This document shows, piece after piece, positions 1 to 11,981 of a stretch of 64,000 nucleotides of DNA. The DNA comes from Phaeosaccion multiseriatum. Its lineage: Eukaryota; Ochrophyta, other classes. The stretch's first letter is position 1; each line of letters begins with the position of its first letter. The translations under genes were made by a program, and so were the position numbers. The stretch spans positions 3,410,001 through 3,474,000 of the forward strand of contig OZ218955.1 in assembly GCA_965112735.1 (NCBI GenBank), in the 5' to 3' direction. The notes under the pieces are model-generated. The model did no database searches, was not told the origin of the DNA, and worked only from the letters and a program-made list of their open reading frames with translations.

Positions 1-3000
1 GGCCATGTACACCACCATGATGGAGGTGAGGGGAGGATGGCAGTGGATGGGTGGGGCCTGAGTGGTGAGGGGGCAGTAACTGTTACAGACGGTGCTGTCC
101 GGGTACAAAGAGCGGTGCTCGTACCTACATTTCTCCCTGTGATCATCTGACTCTGAGGAGTAAGGATGCCTCCCCCGCCCTTCAGTTGCCTTTCAGCTGC
201 CTTCCTTCCCCTCGCTGTTCGCGTTCACGATGCGCTGCCCATGCGTAACGTTCGTCTGCGCCCTGCCGTTTACACCCTCGCTCCGCCACCCTCCCTTCTG
301 CTCTCCTTCTACCCTCCCATCCCCCTCCCTTCCTCCTGCTCTCCTACTCTCCCTCCCTCCCTCCTCTACCCTCCCACTCCCCCTCCACCCTCTTTCCCCC
401 ACTCCCCCTCCTCCTTCCCTCCACCCCGCCAGGACATGACCCGCTTGGGCCGCATCGCCGAGCTCGGAGTGGTACAGCAGGAGCTTTTATCGTGGTATGG
501 GCCATTGGTTGAGGCCCTAGAGAGGGAGCAGGAGGCCGTGTGGAACCAAACGTCCTCGGCGAACGTCACCATCAGACCCCTCTTGGTGCTGCTCAGGCCA
601 GAGAAGCTTGCCGTAATGACCATGCATGAGGTAGGTGGGTGAAATGGCAGTGGATGGGCAGTGGATGGGGAGTGGAGGTGGGGTGGGTGGACGGGGGTAG
701 GGTTTGGGCTGGATGGGGTGGGTTGGAGTTGGGGTGGAGTGGAGGGGAGGAGAGGGAATGGGAGGAGAGGAAGGAGGGGAGGAAGGAGGGGAGAGGGGGT
801 AGGGTGGAGAGGGAGGAGGGGAGGGAGAGGGTGGGGTGGAGATTTTGATGGGGGGAAAACAAAACAAAAAACAACAACAATAACAACAACAACAACAACA
901 ATTTCAACTCTCGATGTGTCTCTCTCCTTAAGACCTCTCACTCCCTCTCTTCTGTTCCACTCTCTTTAACATCATCAACAACAACAACAACGACCACAAC
1001 AGGTCATGAACCGGACAATGCGCACCGGGTACAAGGGCAGCGCCACCGTGGAGATTTGCACTACATTGGCCGAGGCGATCCAAGCAGAGCTTAACGTTTC
1101 TGCCCTCCGCAGCAACCTAGGCAAGTCCCCATCCATTGCCATCCACTGCCGTCCCAGCCTCGCCATGCATCCACTGCCATCCTCTTCTCCCCAGACATCT
1201 TACATATCCATCCTCCTCCCTCCGCACGCCCACCACATCCCATATATGACAGGCGCATCCGCCGTAACCGACGCCCTGAGCCGAAACGTTCACCGCCACG
1301 TCCGCGCCCTCAATCTCCGCGCCAAGCGAGCGCTGGACACACTCGAGTACACTGAGTGGTCCAAGGCTGCAGGATGTATGCTTGGCGCTTACCTTACCAA
1401 GGTTCTTATGGACACAAGCCGAGACACGGTCTCAGGAGAGGCAGCTTTTTATCACGAAGTCATATGGGAAGGAGGAAGGCAACGCCTGCAGGGGAGGATG
1501 TTTCTCAACCCCACCACCTTCGATCGCTTCTTGGGAGCAGACGACTCCTTCAGGGTTTCCGCGTCGATGCAGCGGGTCAAGCCAATGGTGGTGCCCCCTG
1601 CCCCTTGGACAAAGCACAATCAAGGCGCGTACCTCGTCATTTCGCGTAACGTCATGCGGACACGGGGCAGCGGTCTTCAGCGGGACATTCTGCGGAACGG
1701 AGACTTGGGCTTGGTGATGAAGGGGTTGAATGCCCTGGGTCAGGTGCCTTGGCAGATCAACGAGGAGGTGTATGATGTCATTTGTGAAGCGAATGAGAAG
1801 GGTCTGCAGATTGGCGATTTGCCTCCGCATGGAGAGCTGCCGGTGCCCAAGCCGGAGCCCATGGCGGATGGGGTGGAGGGCAAGGAAGGGGGATTAGACT
1901 GGGGGAGCGACCCAAACACGTTGAAGGCCAAGTTCAAGAAGTTCAACGCCAGAGCCAGGTTGAGGAGGAGATCTGTGAGCGCTGCTGATGATGTTGCTGC
2001 TGCTGCTCGTGTTGGCGAGGACGAAGAAGGCGAGGAAGAGATAATCTTCACGGCGGAGGAGAAGGAGGTGCTTGCAAGGAGGAAGGCCCATCGGACTCTC
2101 GTGAGGAAGGTCAAGACCCGAAACAGCAATGTGCATTCCCTACGCTGCGACATGAAACTGAAGCTAGGTGAGTGGTTTTGGGGGAGGTGAGAGAGAGGGG
2201 ACGGAGAGGAGGGGGGGGGGGGGGGTGAGGGAGGCACCCGAGGAGGAGAGACGGAGGGAGGTGGAGAGGGAGAGGGGGTGGGCTAGGGCGGTGGGGCGGT
2301 ACCCTAGCCCCTTCCCCTAAGCTTGAGCTTGTACTTCGCCTTCAATTCGTCTCCCCTAAAATTCAAACTTGGACCGTGCGTTTGCGCAAGTGTGCGTGTG
2401 TGTGTGCGTGTGTGTGTGCGTGTGTGCGTGCGTGTGGTTCGTATCGGTATGTCTGGAGTGAAAAGTGAGCGTGGTCAGTCAATTCAGTCACTTCAATTCG
2501 GCCGTAAGCCGAAATGAACCTCACTCACACCACCCCCTCCCGTTTGTTGCCTCTTTCTATCCATGTGTCTTATCTTTTCCCACCCTCACCCCGGCCCCCT
2601 TCTCCCATCCACTGCCATCCCATCCTGGTCGTATTATGGTGGGCTTCGATCTCTCTCCCATCAATCAATCAATCAATCAATCGATCAATCAGACATTGCT
2701 GGTGAGATGCTCGACTACCCAGCCATTTACTTCCCCTACAGCCTGGACTTCCGGGGTCGTGCCTACCCCATCCCTCCCAACCTCAATCATATGGGCAACG
2801 ACCTGTGCAGGGGAGTGTTGACATTCAAGGAGGAGAGGCCCCTCGGGGAGACGGGCCTGTTCTGGCTCAAGGTGCATGTGGCCAACGTATTTGGGCAGGA
2901 TAAGGTGAGGGAGGGAGGGAGGGAGGGAGGGAGGGAGGGGTGTTAGACTGTGAGACGGAGAGCGAAGATACAGGGAGAGAGATCGAGAAAGGAGAGATAA

Positions 3001-4477
3001 CACACCCCTCACCCCACCACCCACCTTAACGACCTTTCTCCTTGTTCTCTTGTCCTGCCCTCGTCATCTGCGCTCGTCTTCTGCCCTCCTCCTCCACCTC
3101 CTCCTCCTCCTGCTGCTGCTGCTACTGCGCAGCTGAGCTTCGACGGTCGAGTGGCCTTCGTCGACTCCAAACTCGACCAAATCCGAGACAGTGCCGCCAA
3201 TCCCTTGGGAGGAAAGTGGAAGTGGTGGCAAGAGGCGGATTCCCCCTGGCAATGTCTCGCGGCATGCAAGGAGCTCAGTCGGGCGTTGGACTCTCCCGAC
3301 CCTCGACAGTTTATGTCAAAGCTGCCTGTGCATCAGGACGGGAGCTGTAACGGCCTGCAGCACTATGCTGCGCTGAGCAGGGATGAGGCTGGAGGCAGTC
3401 AGGTGAGGAGAGGGGAGGGGTGGGAGGGAGGGGGGAGGAGGGGAGTGGGTCCTACTTTCTAACGAAGCATACTTGCCCATCGTCATGTTATTCTCTATCT
3501 CTCTCTGGCCCTCCCCTCTCACTTTCTCTCTCTCTGTACGTGCATCACACGTCACGCGCGCACACACACACGAACACACACGCCAGGTGAACCTGACACC
3601 AGGCACCAAGCCCGCAGACGTGTACAGCGGAGTGTCCACCCTCGTTGCCGAGAAGGTGCACCAGGAGGCGGTCAGAGAGCTGCCGCCAGGGGCCACAGAT
3701 GAGCAGAAGAAGACAAAGAGGGTTGCTCAGTTGGTGGACGGGCTCATCGATCGCAAGGTGGTGAAGCAAACGGTCATGACTTCAGTCTATGGGGTGACTT
3801 TCGTCGGGGCGAGGGGACAGATTCAGGCTCGGTTGAAGGAGAAGTTGGAGAAGGTGTCGAACAGGAGCGCGATGGAGGTGGATTTTGACGCCGATTTGTA
3901 CTACGCCAGTGTGATTGTGGCTCGACTGACGATGGACTGCCTGGGGGAGCTGTTCCAAGAGGCGAGAAGGATTATGGATTGGCTGGGCAATATGGCAGGA
4001 CTTGTGGGCCAGCAGGGAGAGCCCATGGGGTGGGTTACGCCCCTCGGCCTGCCCGTGCTGCAGCCCTACCGCCGCACCAAGGGCGCGCATATCATCGAGA
4101 CCGTACTGCAGACGGTGTCCATGGTGGAGGACGACGATACCTTACCGGTCTCCCTTCAGCGGCAGCGCAGCGCCTTCCCGCCCAACTTTGTGCACTCTTT
4201 GGACGCTTCGCACATGCTCATGACGGCTCTTGAGATGGATCGAAAGAACCTTCCCTTCGCCGCCGTGCATGATTCATACTGGGCACATGCCGGCAGCGTG
4301 GACGAGATGAACGTCACCCTTCGCCAGGCCTTTGTGGACCTGTACGAGGGGCCCATCTTGGAGGATTTGCACACTGGGCTGAGCCTTCGATTCCCGAATG
4401 TGGATTTCCCGCCCGTGCCGAAGCACGGCAAGCTGGATCTGCAAGTGGTCAAGGACAGTCCGTACTTCTTTAACTGA
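1..4477 (+). CDS. RPOTm: mitochondrial-type single-subunit DNA-directed RNA polymerase (5' part missing)
   Basis: T7-phage-like, nucleus-encoded RNA polymerase that normally transcribes the mitochondrial genome. Exons: <1-25, 433-630, 1003-1120, 1253-2167, 2693-2904, 3133-3402, 3587-4477 (stop). Phases agree at every junction; the intron at 1121 has a GC donor. Visible family motifs are PMVVPPAPW, the segment [16 protein letters not shown], motif A around [13 protein letters not shown] (catalytic Asp codon near 3337), motif [15 protein letters not shown], and motif C AVHDSYW (second catalytic Asp, codon 4270). The C-terminus ends in YFFN, close to the usual aromatic end of the family. An acidic, basic-rich insert (about 1880-2100) lies between the fingers and the palm. 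The N-terminal domain and any mitochondrial presequence lie upstream of the window. Mitochondrial rather than plastid targeting is inferred, since the N-terminus is not visible. Confidence 0.95.
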
Positions 4478-4972
4478 GGGACGGAGGGAGGCTTTGTGCA
4501 GCTTTGTAGGCTGCACAGTTTCCGGGACGGGGGTCTTGATGGGTTATGCCTCAGAGGCGGTTTGCAGGGCGAGCGGGCGAGTCATCACACGCGTTTCTTT
4601 AGCACACACGTTTCTTTAGGAATATATGCATGCACTAGTTAGAATGTTTAATAGAATATTTTCCCGACAAACATTACACTCCACAAGCCAGCGTTTCAGC
4701 CCCCTACCTATTTCAACACAAGTGTCGTACCTTGTTCGACAAGACTCAAAACCCACAGTCTCCCATGGGTCCCCCTTACATCCCTCATCTTCTATTGCCG
4801 TGTGCATTGCCTGCTCCCGTATTACTTACCTACTACTTTCTAAATATGCGGTAGAAAAGAACGGAATGGAATGGAAAAGAGAACAGATGAGGACGGACCG
4901 ATTTCACTCGTGCTTCACTTGACTTGTCCTTGACATGCGCTGCTTGACATTCGCTTGACATGATGTGCTTCT
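4478..4972. other. intergenic region between two convergent genes
   Basis: It holds the 3' flank of the RNA polymerase gene and the 3' flank of the oppositely oriented coiled-coil gene. The middle is relatively AT-rich (about 4600-4900). No further coding exon, RNA gene or repeat is recognisable. Confidence 0.6.
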
Positions 4973-7514
4973 TCACTTGTGCGGCGGGGAGGAGGAGGAG
5001 GAGGAGGAGGAGGGTAAGGTGGCCTGACGGGTCTGCTGCTCTGCCTCCAAGCCGAACGTTTCGAGAATACACTCTTGAAGCTTCTCCTGCGACTCAATCA
5101 TGCTGTCGAGCACGAGGTTGTCGTTCTTCTTGCGCTCGGCAGTGGTCTCTTCGATGCTCTCTCGCTGCTCCTTGATACCAGTCATGCACCTCAGCTGCAC
5201 CTGAGGAGGGCAGGGAGAGGAGGGCAAGGGAAGGGGAGAGTGGGTGGGCAAGGGAGGGAGGGGAGGGGGGGGGGGGAGAGAGAGGGAGAGAGGGAGTGAG
5301 GAAGAGGGGGCGAGGGAGGGACGGAGGGAGGGAGAGAGGGAGGGAGGGAAGGAAGGGGGGAGGGAGGAAGGGAGGGAGGGAAGGAGGGATGGGGGGGAGG
5401 GAGTGGGCGGGTGAGTGGGTGGATGGGTGGGTAGAGAGGGAGGGAGGGAGGGAGACAGAGAGATACTAGAGGAAGAAAGGGGAGGGAGGAAGGGAGGGAG
5501 GGAGGGAGGGAGGGAGGGAGGGAGTGTGCGCCGCATACCCCAAAATCACCCACCCCACTGCACCACACCCCTTCGTTTCGGGAAGGGCGACCGACTGAAG
5601 TGAACAATTATCGCCCAAGAGAAAGAGGACCAGAGCAAAGACAAAACTAGCACTACTTCCATGACCCATCCATCCACCCGTCCTGTCCCTCCACTCCGCT
5701 CCAATTTCTGCATCCATGCCTCCCTCCTTTACCCACCCTTCCAACGCATCCTTACCTTTGGCCACGCCCGCTCGTCGAGCCGCTCTGCCTCGTCCACGTC
5801 CTCAGCCAACACCCAGAGCTTGGACTGCCTTGTGGACATTTCGTCAGAGAAGCAGAGCAGAGAGCGTTGCTGGTGTGTGTCGAAGCGTTTCAGAAGCTTC
5901 TGCTCCCGCTTGGCGATCTGTTTATTGAATAGAGCAGAGGGAAGAGCAGAGGAGAGGAGAGGAAGTAGTGTCAGGAGGGGAAAGCAAAGGGTGTCAGGAC
6001 AATACATCATTGTACAGCGGATGGGAAACGAAACGTCCAGAATGTCACATGATCCAGCCTGACATAGACAAAGTGGGCAGTGGGTAGGTGGGGAGCCGGG
6101 CGCTCATTGGCACGACTTGGTGGGGAGAGCTGCTCTCTCTCTCCATCCCCTCGTCCCCTCCTCTTGGCCTCCCTCTCTCGCTCCACAAGCCTCCCTCCTC
6201 TCTTTGCCCTCCCTCCCTCCCTCCCTCCCTCCCTCTCAAATGCCTCTCTCTCCTCCTTCTCCTCCACCTCACCTTTGCGTTTTCTATATCGAAGGTCTCG
6301 TTTGCCTTTTGCAGCTTGCGCGTGACTTGTCCGTTCTGCTCTTCAATGACTTGCGGAACTGTTGCGGTAAGGAAATGGTCCACCTTCTCCTCCACCACCG
6401 CCACCTGCTTCTCTTGCTCCTCAATCAGGGGCTCGTACTTTACTTTGATCTCTGGAGAGGGCGGGGATGTGGTGGGATTGAGTGGAGTGGAGTGGGGTGG
6501 GGTGGGAGGGCGAGTAGACAGGAGATGGTAACAGATGGGGAGAAAGAGGGTGGTTAGACAAAGCTTGTGGAACCGAGCGCGGTAGGTAGACTCTCCGTCC
6601 CATCGCAGACAAAAAAAACACACACACCTCTACGTACCCTGACGAAAGAACAAGAGTGGCCTTCCTTGGTTCCATCGCCCTTCCCCTCACTTCACCTCCC
6701 GGGCCGTACCACAGAACCTCGACCCGCCCCCCCACCCTACGCGCTTCTTTCTTTCTTGTACCCATGCCTCGATGCATACATAATACACAAATACGCAATG
6801 GGTACCAAAAAAGGCCTTACCTTCTTGGACCCATGCCTCGATGCCCGACTCGGCTTCCTGCAGCTGCATCTTCAGGGCCTCCATTACGTCGGCATGGTCC
6901 TCCTCCCGCTCCTCCAGCTCTGCAGCTAGACTCGCTGCTAGTCTGTGCAGGCAAAAGAGGGAGGGAGGGAGGCAGGGTAAGCAAACCGGTATTACCAGAG
7001 TAATTCCAGGCGAGAAAGAAGGGAGGGCGAGGGAAAGGAAACCGCCACCCCTGATCCCCTATAGCCTTTGTGTTGCTTCGCCTTTGCTTGATTACTTTCT
7101 CGAAGCAGCTTCCTTCTCCGCCACACATCCTGCACACTACCTTCTCCTTCGACACCCTACCTTCTTTGGCCGCCACTCTCCCACTCTCACCTCCCCACCC
7201 TCCCACCTCCCACTACGCCTCCCTTCAGGGCTGTTGCACACATCTCCCTTCTCTGTATCCTTTCCCTCGCCTGCTCACCTACGTCTCCTCTCCTCTATGT
7301 TGCGCAACTTCTGCTCGAACTCCCTATTCCGCTGCTTGGTGCTCTCCTCCAAACCGCCCAGCTCCCCTTTGAGGTCCTTCTCCTGTCTGTCAATCTTCCA
7401 GTAGCGCTGGCTGTCGGGCTGGTCTGCGGCCGGCGCTCGCTGCACGGCGCTAGCCTTGGTCTGCCCCACCGCCACATTCACCACATCCGTCTTGCCGGGG
7501 CCGTGCCCACTCAT
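4973..7514 (-). CDS. coiled-coil protein, SF-assemblin/beta-giardin-like
   Basis: Exons on the minus strand: 7514-7279, 6942-6821, 6451-6273, 5917-5756, 5200-4973; 927 nt, 308 aa, with phases consistent at every junction. The product is almost wholly a charged coiled coil (for example RNREFEQKLRNIEERRR, ASLAAELEEREEDHADVME) and ends in a serine run. Length, a short non-helical head and the near-continuous rod fit the SF-assemblin family, which forms striated microtubule-associated fibres at flagellar basal bodies. Assignment rests on length and pattern, not on a decisive motif; another rod protein is possible. The introns hold long purine tracts, notably about 5215-5520. It is divergent from the creatininase gene. 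Confidence 0.6.
5215..5522. repeat. purine-rich (GGGA/GGAAG)n tract in an intron
   Basis: Almost pure G/A on the plus strand with many GGGA tetramers. It lies inside the last intron of the SF-assemblin-like gene, so it forms a pyrimidine-rich stretch ahead of the acceptor on the transcribed strand. Confidence 0.85.
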
Positions 7515-7912
7515 GGCGTAGCAGATCGTAGCAGCCTCTCTCTTCTCCTCGCCTCTCTCTCCAGGTTTGCTCTTGCCGTAGCTAAGGGCCTCTCTCTTCT
7601 CAGCGCTTTCAAAGTATCACCCTCTACTACATCATGGCTTCTTCTTCCCCTTTTTTCTTCAAAATCCGAACCCGCCAACCGGGAGACCTTTAGTAATCCA
7701 ACATCCCCCAGCATTTACCCACTCCTTTTTCCTTTTTCCCTTTCTTCTTCTTGTCACCACGGCTGCTCCTCGGGTCCTTGCTGCTGTAGCAGGCGCGTTT
7801 ACCGTGATCCTTGCAGCCACCGCTCTGATTATCCGCTGGGCCAAAGGCGTGGACGCTGCAAGGGTTGTGGAGGAGGAGCAGAGGGAGAAGAGACGCCAAG
7901 AAGCGGAAGGAG
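7515..7912. promoter_or_regulatory. divergent intergenic region; holds one exon-like open stretch
   Basis: This separates the start codons of the SF-assemblin-like gene (-) and the creatininase gene (+), so it should contain both promoters. On the plus strand, about 7753-7920 reads open as a single hydrophobic helix (VLAAVAGAFTVILAATALII) followed by a highly charged stretch. It looks coding, but no in-frame ATG was found. It could be an upstream exon of the creatininase gene, since a GTACGT donor sits at 7923. This is unresolved. Confidence 0.4.
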
Positions 7913-9759
7913 ATGAGACGGGCACGTACGTGCTATGGACACGGGACTAGCGACACTGCGGCTGCCGCCGACGGGCGCAATAGGCGGGGTGGAAGAAGGA
8001 GGAGTGAGAATGGGTTGGTGTACGTTTGTACGATCACATTGTGCTGCTCGAGACTGGCGTCGGCCTTCGTAGCTGGCGGCGCTTGGTTGTCGCCTAGAGC
8101 GTCAGGCTCGGGGCCAGGAGGGCCCTGGAACGGGCCCAAGAGTCATGTCTTTATTAATGAAGGGGGTGCAACGAAAACGAGGCGCTCTTCTGCAGCTTTT
8201 CGTTCAGTTGTCGCGCAAAGTGCAGGTAAGTGTCGTGTGTGGCACAGACACATACACATACATACACACACATGCAAACACGTACACACACGCACACACA
8301 CTCTGACCCACCCTAGACCACGTGGGCGCACCACACCTGCTCACTCTTGCCCTCACTGCACGTGCACGCCCCTGCATGCCACCCTTGGAGGGAGCTTCCC
8401 AACCCTTGAAGCGGGCGGTTTCGCTCACCACGCAGCCCTCACTGTAATTCGCTTCTCTTTCCCCGCGATCGGTCTGCCCTCCCCCCCCTTTGACCACAGC
8501 AAGCGGCAGCAGCGTGAGCAGCGCCAGTAGTGGCAACAGTAGCGAAGCTCCGAAAGCTGCCGAAGCGGTCGGCTTTGAGAGCTTGCACTTCGACCGCACC
8601 CCTACGGGGAACGAGATGGTGGTCATGACATGGCAGGAGGTAGAGGCTTACGTCAAGGAGAACAAGGCGAAGGGGCAGGCAGCAGCGGTGGTGGTGCCCA
8701 TGGGAGCGACCGGTGAGTGAGCACACAGGAGGGGCTTTCCCACCGACGTGAGATATTGTCATGCTCCTTCTCTTCTCTGTCTCTATACATATGTATACAC
8801 ACATATGGATACACTTATGTATATATATAGATCTCCCTCCCTCTCTCTTCCTCTCTTCCCCCCCCCCCTCCTCCCTCCATCTCTCTGTTCTCTTTTATCT
8901 TCTCCTCTCTCTCTCCCCGCCCCTCCTCTATCTCTCTCTCGGCTCTCCCCCATAGGTCCTGCCGTGTCTCCACTCGCCCATGTGGCCTCTCAGAAACACA
9001 CAGCCTCTCTAACTTATACCCTACCCATCCCGACCCACTCAACCTGACCATGATGCGGACCTGAACGCGCCTCCCTCTTCTTTGGCTCAGAGCAACACGG
9101 GCCGAACGGGCTGTTGGGGACGGATATCATGACGGCAGAGGCCGTCTGCCGAGGGTGCGTGCGTGTGGGTGTGCGTGCGTTGGGCTTGGTCAGGCCTGAG
9201 GCGTGTACAATGCCTTACCAGCCGGATAAGAGAAGGAAGAGAGAACGAGATGAGTGAGTCGTTCCTCCATCGCTATGCATCAATCTCTTACCATAGCAAA
9301 GCAGATTGTTGTGTTGACGCCCTCCCCTCCCCCTCTATGGTATGCCCCCCTCCGTGCCCCCCCTCTGTGCTGTGCCGTACTGTGCAGAGTGTCAGAGGCG
9401 TGTGGCTGCCTCCTTGCCCCCTCCATCAACGTCGGTATGAGTCTGCACCATACGAGCTTCTGCGGGAGCATCAGCCTCTCTCCCTCCACGCTGGCGTCTG
9501 TGGTGAAGGACTATGTCCGGAGTCTGAAGGTCAGCGGTTTCACACATGTGCTCTTTGTGAATGGGCACGGGGGCAACGTGATGCCGGTCATGAAGGTGAG
9601 TGGTTGGTGTTTGTTAGAAGGGTTAGGTTTTAGGGGTGAGGCTGAGGTGGGCATTAAAAATTGATCTTCTCTGTTCTCTTGGGGTTTGTTTTCCTCTCTG
9701 GGGGTTTGTTTTTGTAGAGGGACTTTTCTTGGAAGACACGGGTACACAGACGCACAGAC

Positions 9760-9807
<48 letters not shown>

Positions 9808-11075
9808 GGACAGTAGACAGACAGACAGACAGACGGATGCACACGGACGCCACACACCCATCCACACACGCCCTCACGCACGCGCACACTCACGCACCTA
9901 CGCTCGGAGCAGGCGATGCACGACTTGACGGACGAGGAAGAGAAGAAGAACAGCGCAGACGCGTGGGGGCAAATCGCTAGGGGCTTCGATGACAGCAAGC
10001 AGGAGCATGGGAGTGGGGCATCGGAGGGGGTTGGGGATGGCGAGGGGGTGGGTGGGAGTAGTAGCAGCAGCAGCAGCAGCAGCAGCAGCAGTGAGGGTAG
10101 GCAGCAGCAGCTGTGGGATGGCAGCAGTGGTGCAAGTGTAGCACCAACAGCACCAACAGTAGCAGCAGTAGCACCAACAGCAGCAGCAGCTGGTGATACA
10201 GCGGCAGTAATGGAGCCGCACGCCATCGCCATGCAGTTTCACAGCTGGTATCGGGGCGGGGAGGTGTCACAACTCGCTAAGGAGCTCTACGGGGACGACA
10301 TTGGGCAGCATGCGACGCCTGACGAGGTGGCAATGACCCAGTTCCTATACCCCTTCAGCATCAAGAAGGTGGCACCACAAGTAGCAGCAGTGGGCGTTGG
10401 TGGAGGTGTGGAAGGCGTCGCTGCCAGTGCTGGCGCTGCTCGTGTTTCTGCTGTATCACCAGTTAGTGGGGAAGGAGTTGTGCTGGACCCTGCCGTGCTG
10501 CAGGTCAACGCGTCCATTGGAGGAAGGGTACTACGCAGGAAGGAAGAGAGCAGTGGGCAATCGTACATGGACCCTGCAGATTTCCGCCGGCGCTTCCCGG
10601 ACGGGCGGATGGGCAGGTGAGGAGATAGAGAATGAGAGAGAGAGGGAATAAGAGAGGGAGGATTTCGCTCTCTTCTGTTGTGCCCTCCCCTACCCCCTCC
10701 TCCCCCATCCCCTCCTCTCCTGCCTTCCCCCTCCTCATGTCTGCTGCTCTGTGCTTCTCTTACTCTTGCTACTCGTGCCCCTCTTCGTGCCTTCTTCTAC
10801 TCTCCTCTCTTGCTGCTGTTGCCCTCTCATTGCTCTTGCTCTTGTTCCGGCTCTTTAGCAACCCAGCCCTTGCGTCACCGGAGGCCGGGGGGCGTCTTTA
10901 CAATGCTGCTGTGCGCGATGCCGCACGCCTCATGGCCCACTTCACATCAGACACAGCAGAGGCAGACAAGCCACATGCGCCACAGCAGGCCACAGCGGGC
11001 ACATCAGTTGGTGATACAGCAGATGAAGGGCAGAATGAGCCCGCCGCCGTCTCCGCTGCTCATATGGCGCCATAA
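7913..11075 (+). CDS. creatininase-family amidohydrolase, possibly plastid targeted
   Basis: Exons: 7913-8225 (start uncertain), 8500-8712, 9091-9154, 9388-9595, 9913-10616, 10859-11075; 1719 nt, 572 aa. Family signatures are GATGEQHGPNGLLGTD (metal-binding Glu and His, Asp), INVGMSLHH, FVNGHGGNVMP and GQHATPDEVAMT, and the C-terminal SNPALASPEAGGRL matches the family's usual end. Members are metal-dependent hydrolases of cyclic or linear amides such as creatinine and formamides; the substrate here is unknown. Between NGHGGN and GQHA lies a low-complexity insert (about 10010-10200: Ser, Gln, Ala/Thr/Pro runs), and a second Ala/Val-rich insert follows. The presequence contains a hydrophobic stretch ending in ASAF, like heterokont plastid leaders, but the distance from the assumed ATG is unusual, so another first exon may exist. 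The intron at 9596-9912 has a GACA tract. Confidence 0.88.
9755..9834. repeat. (GACA)n microsatellite in an intron
   Basis: About 20 tetramers, slightly interrupted, inside intron 5 of the creatininase gene. The same tetramer recurs in introns of unrelated genes at 20551, 24981, 27043 and (complement) 37050. Confidence 0.9.
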
Positions 11076-11981
11076 CTCGAGGCATTTCGAGGTCTATGGT
11101 AGTGGGTGGGGCAGAAAGAGGGAGGAGTGGAGTGGGAGCCGTCCCTTCCTTCCTTTGTTCCTCCTTCCTTCCTTGCCCTCGCTCATCAGCACCGGAGGCT
11201 TCGATTAGAGGGGGACTCCCCTACCTGCCGAGGGGTTGGTGAGAGCGGACGACTTTGGGTGGAACACATCCTCTCTCTCTATCCGCCAGGATGAGGTGGC
11301 AGAGAGAGAGACACGGGCGGAACGAGACGCCATGGAGAGAGAGAAAGGAAGAAATTTTACAGGAGGGAGGATTGCGGAGAGGCAAACTGGCTGCAGTGGC
11401 AGCTTTCCCCCTGATGGCAGGTCCTATCCCTCTCCCCCTTATCTCTCACGCACCAAATTTTCCAGCTGAAATTTTCAATTTTCAAATACATCTGTGAGCC
11501 CGAGTCGCATTCTACCAACACGGCCGCCACGACGCATTCTGTCACGATTTTGCGATTTTGTCTCCAGGTCCCCGAATTGGAAAATAAAAAAACAATAATG
11601 GGTTCCTTTCAAGTTATTAGAAGCTTGAGACTTCGATTGGCGCAGCAGCTGCAGGATAGAGGGAGAGAGTGCACTCACAAACCAGCTCATTTTCACAACC
11701 TCTTTGGGATCTCAGGTATGTAGCAAATTAGCAAATGAGGAAGATATTGAAGGACATGGCGTGGATCCTTCCTCCCCTCGAGCCCCACTATTCCATTATT
11801 CCACTGCTCTCTCTCTCTCTCTCTCTCTGTGTGTCTCTTCCACTCTCTCTCTCTCTCTCTCTCTGTCTCTTTTCCATTGTAACAAAACTGTATTTAAACT
11901 CGGTCTCCCTCTCGCTCATGCCCCCCCTGCTTCTCCCTTTCCAAACCCCCTGTCTTTGAATCCTTCGCAAGACAAGAGAAG
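11076..11981 (+). promoter_or_regulatory. intergenic region with a probable spliced 5' UTR exon of the CBM gene
   Basis: After the creatininase stop comes sequence with no recognisable gene. The stretch ending ACAAACCAGCT...ATCTCAG at 11715 followed by GTATGT looks like a non-coding first exon with a donor. The intron (about 11716-11970) carries a (CT)n tract at about 11811-11868, and the ATG follows at 11982. The paralogous gene at 41687-42718 has the same arrangement (exon end at 43080 followed by GTACGT, CT-rich intron). That similarity is the main support. Confidence 0.5.

Noticed and set aside
5191-5607. Pro/Ser-rich minus-strand frames
   Set aside because: They are translations of the GGGA-type purine tract inside an intron of the coiled-coil gene.
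7659-7925. Minus-strand frame with an Arg/Ser/Ala-rich, transit-peptide-like start
   Set aside because: No downstream exon continues it, and the same bases on the plus strand give a more protein-like helix plus charged stretch.
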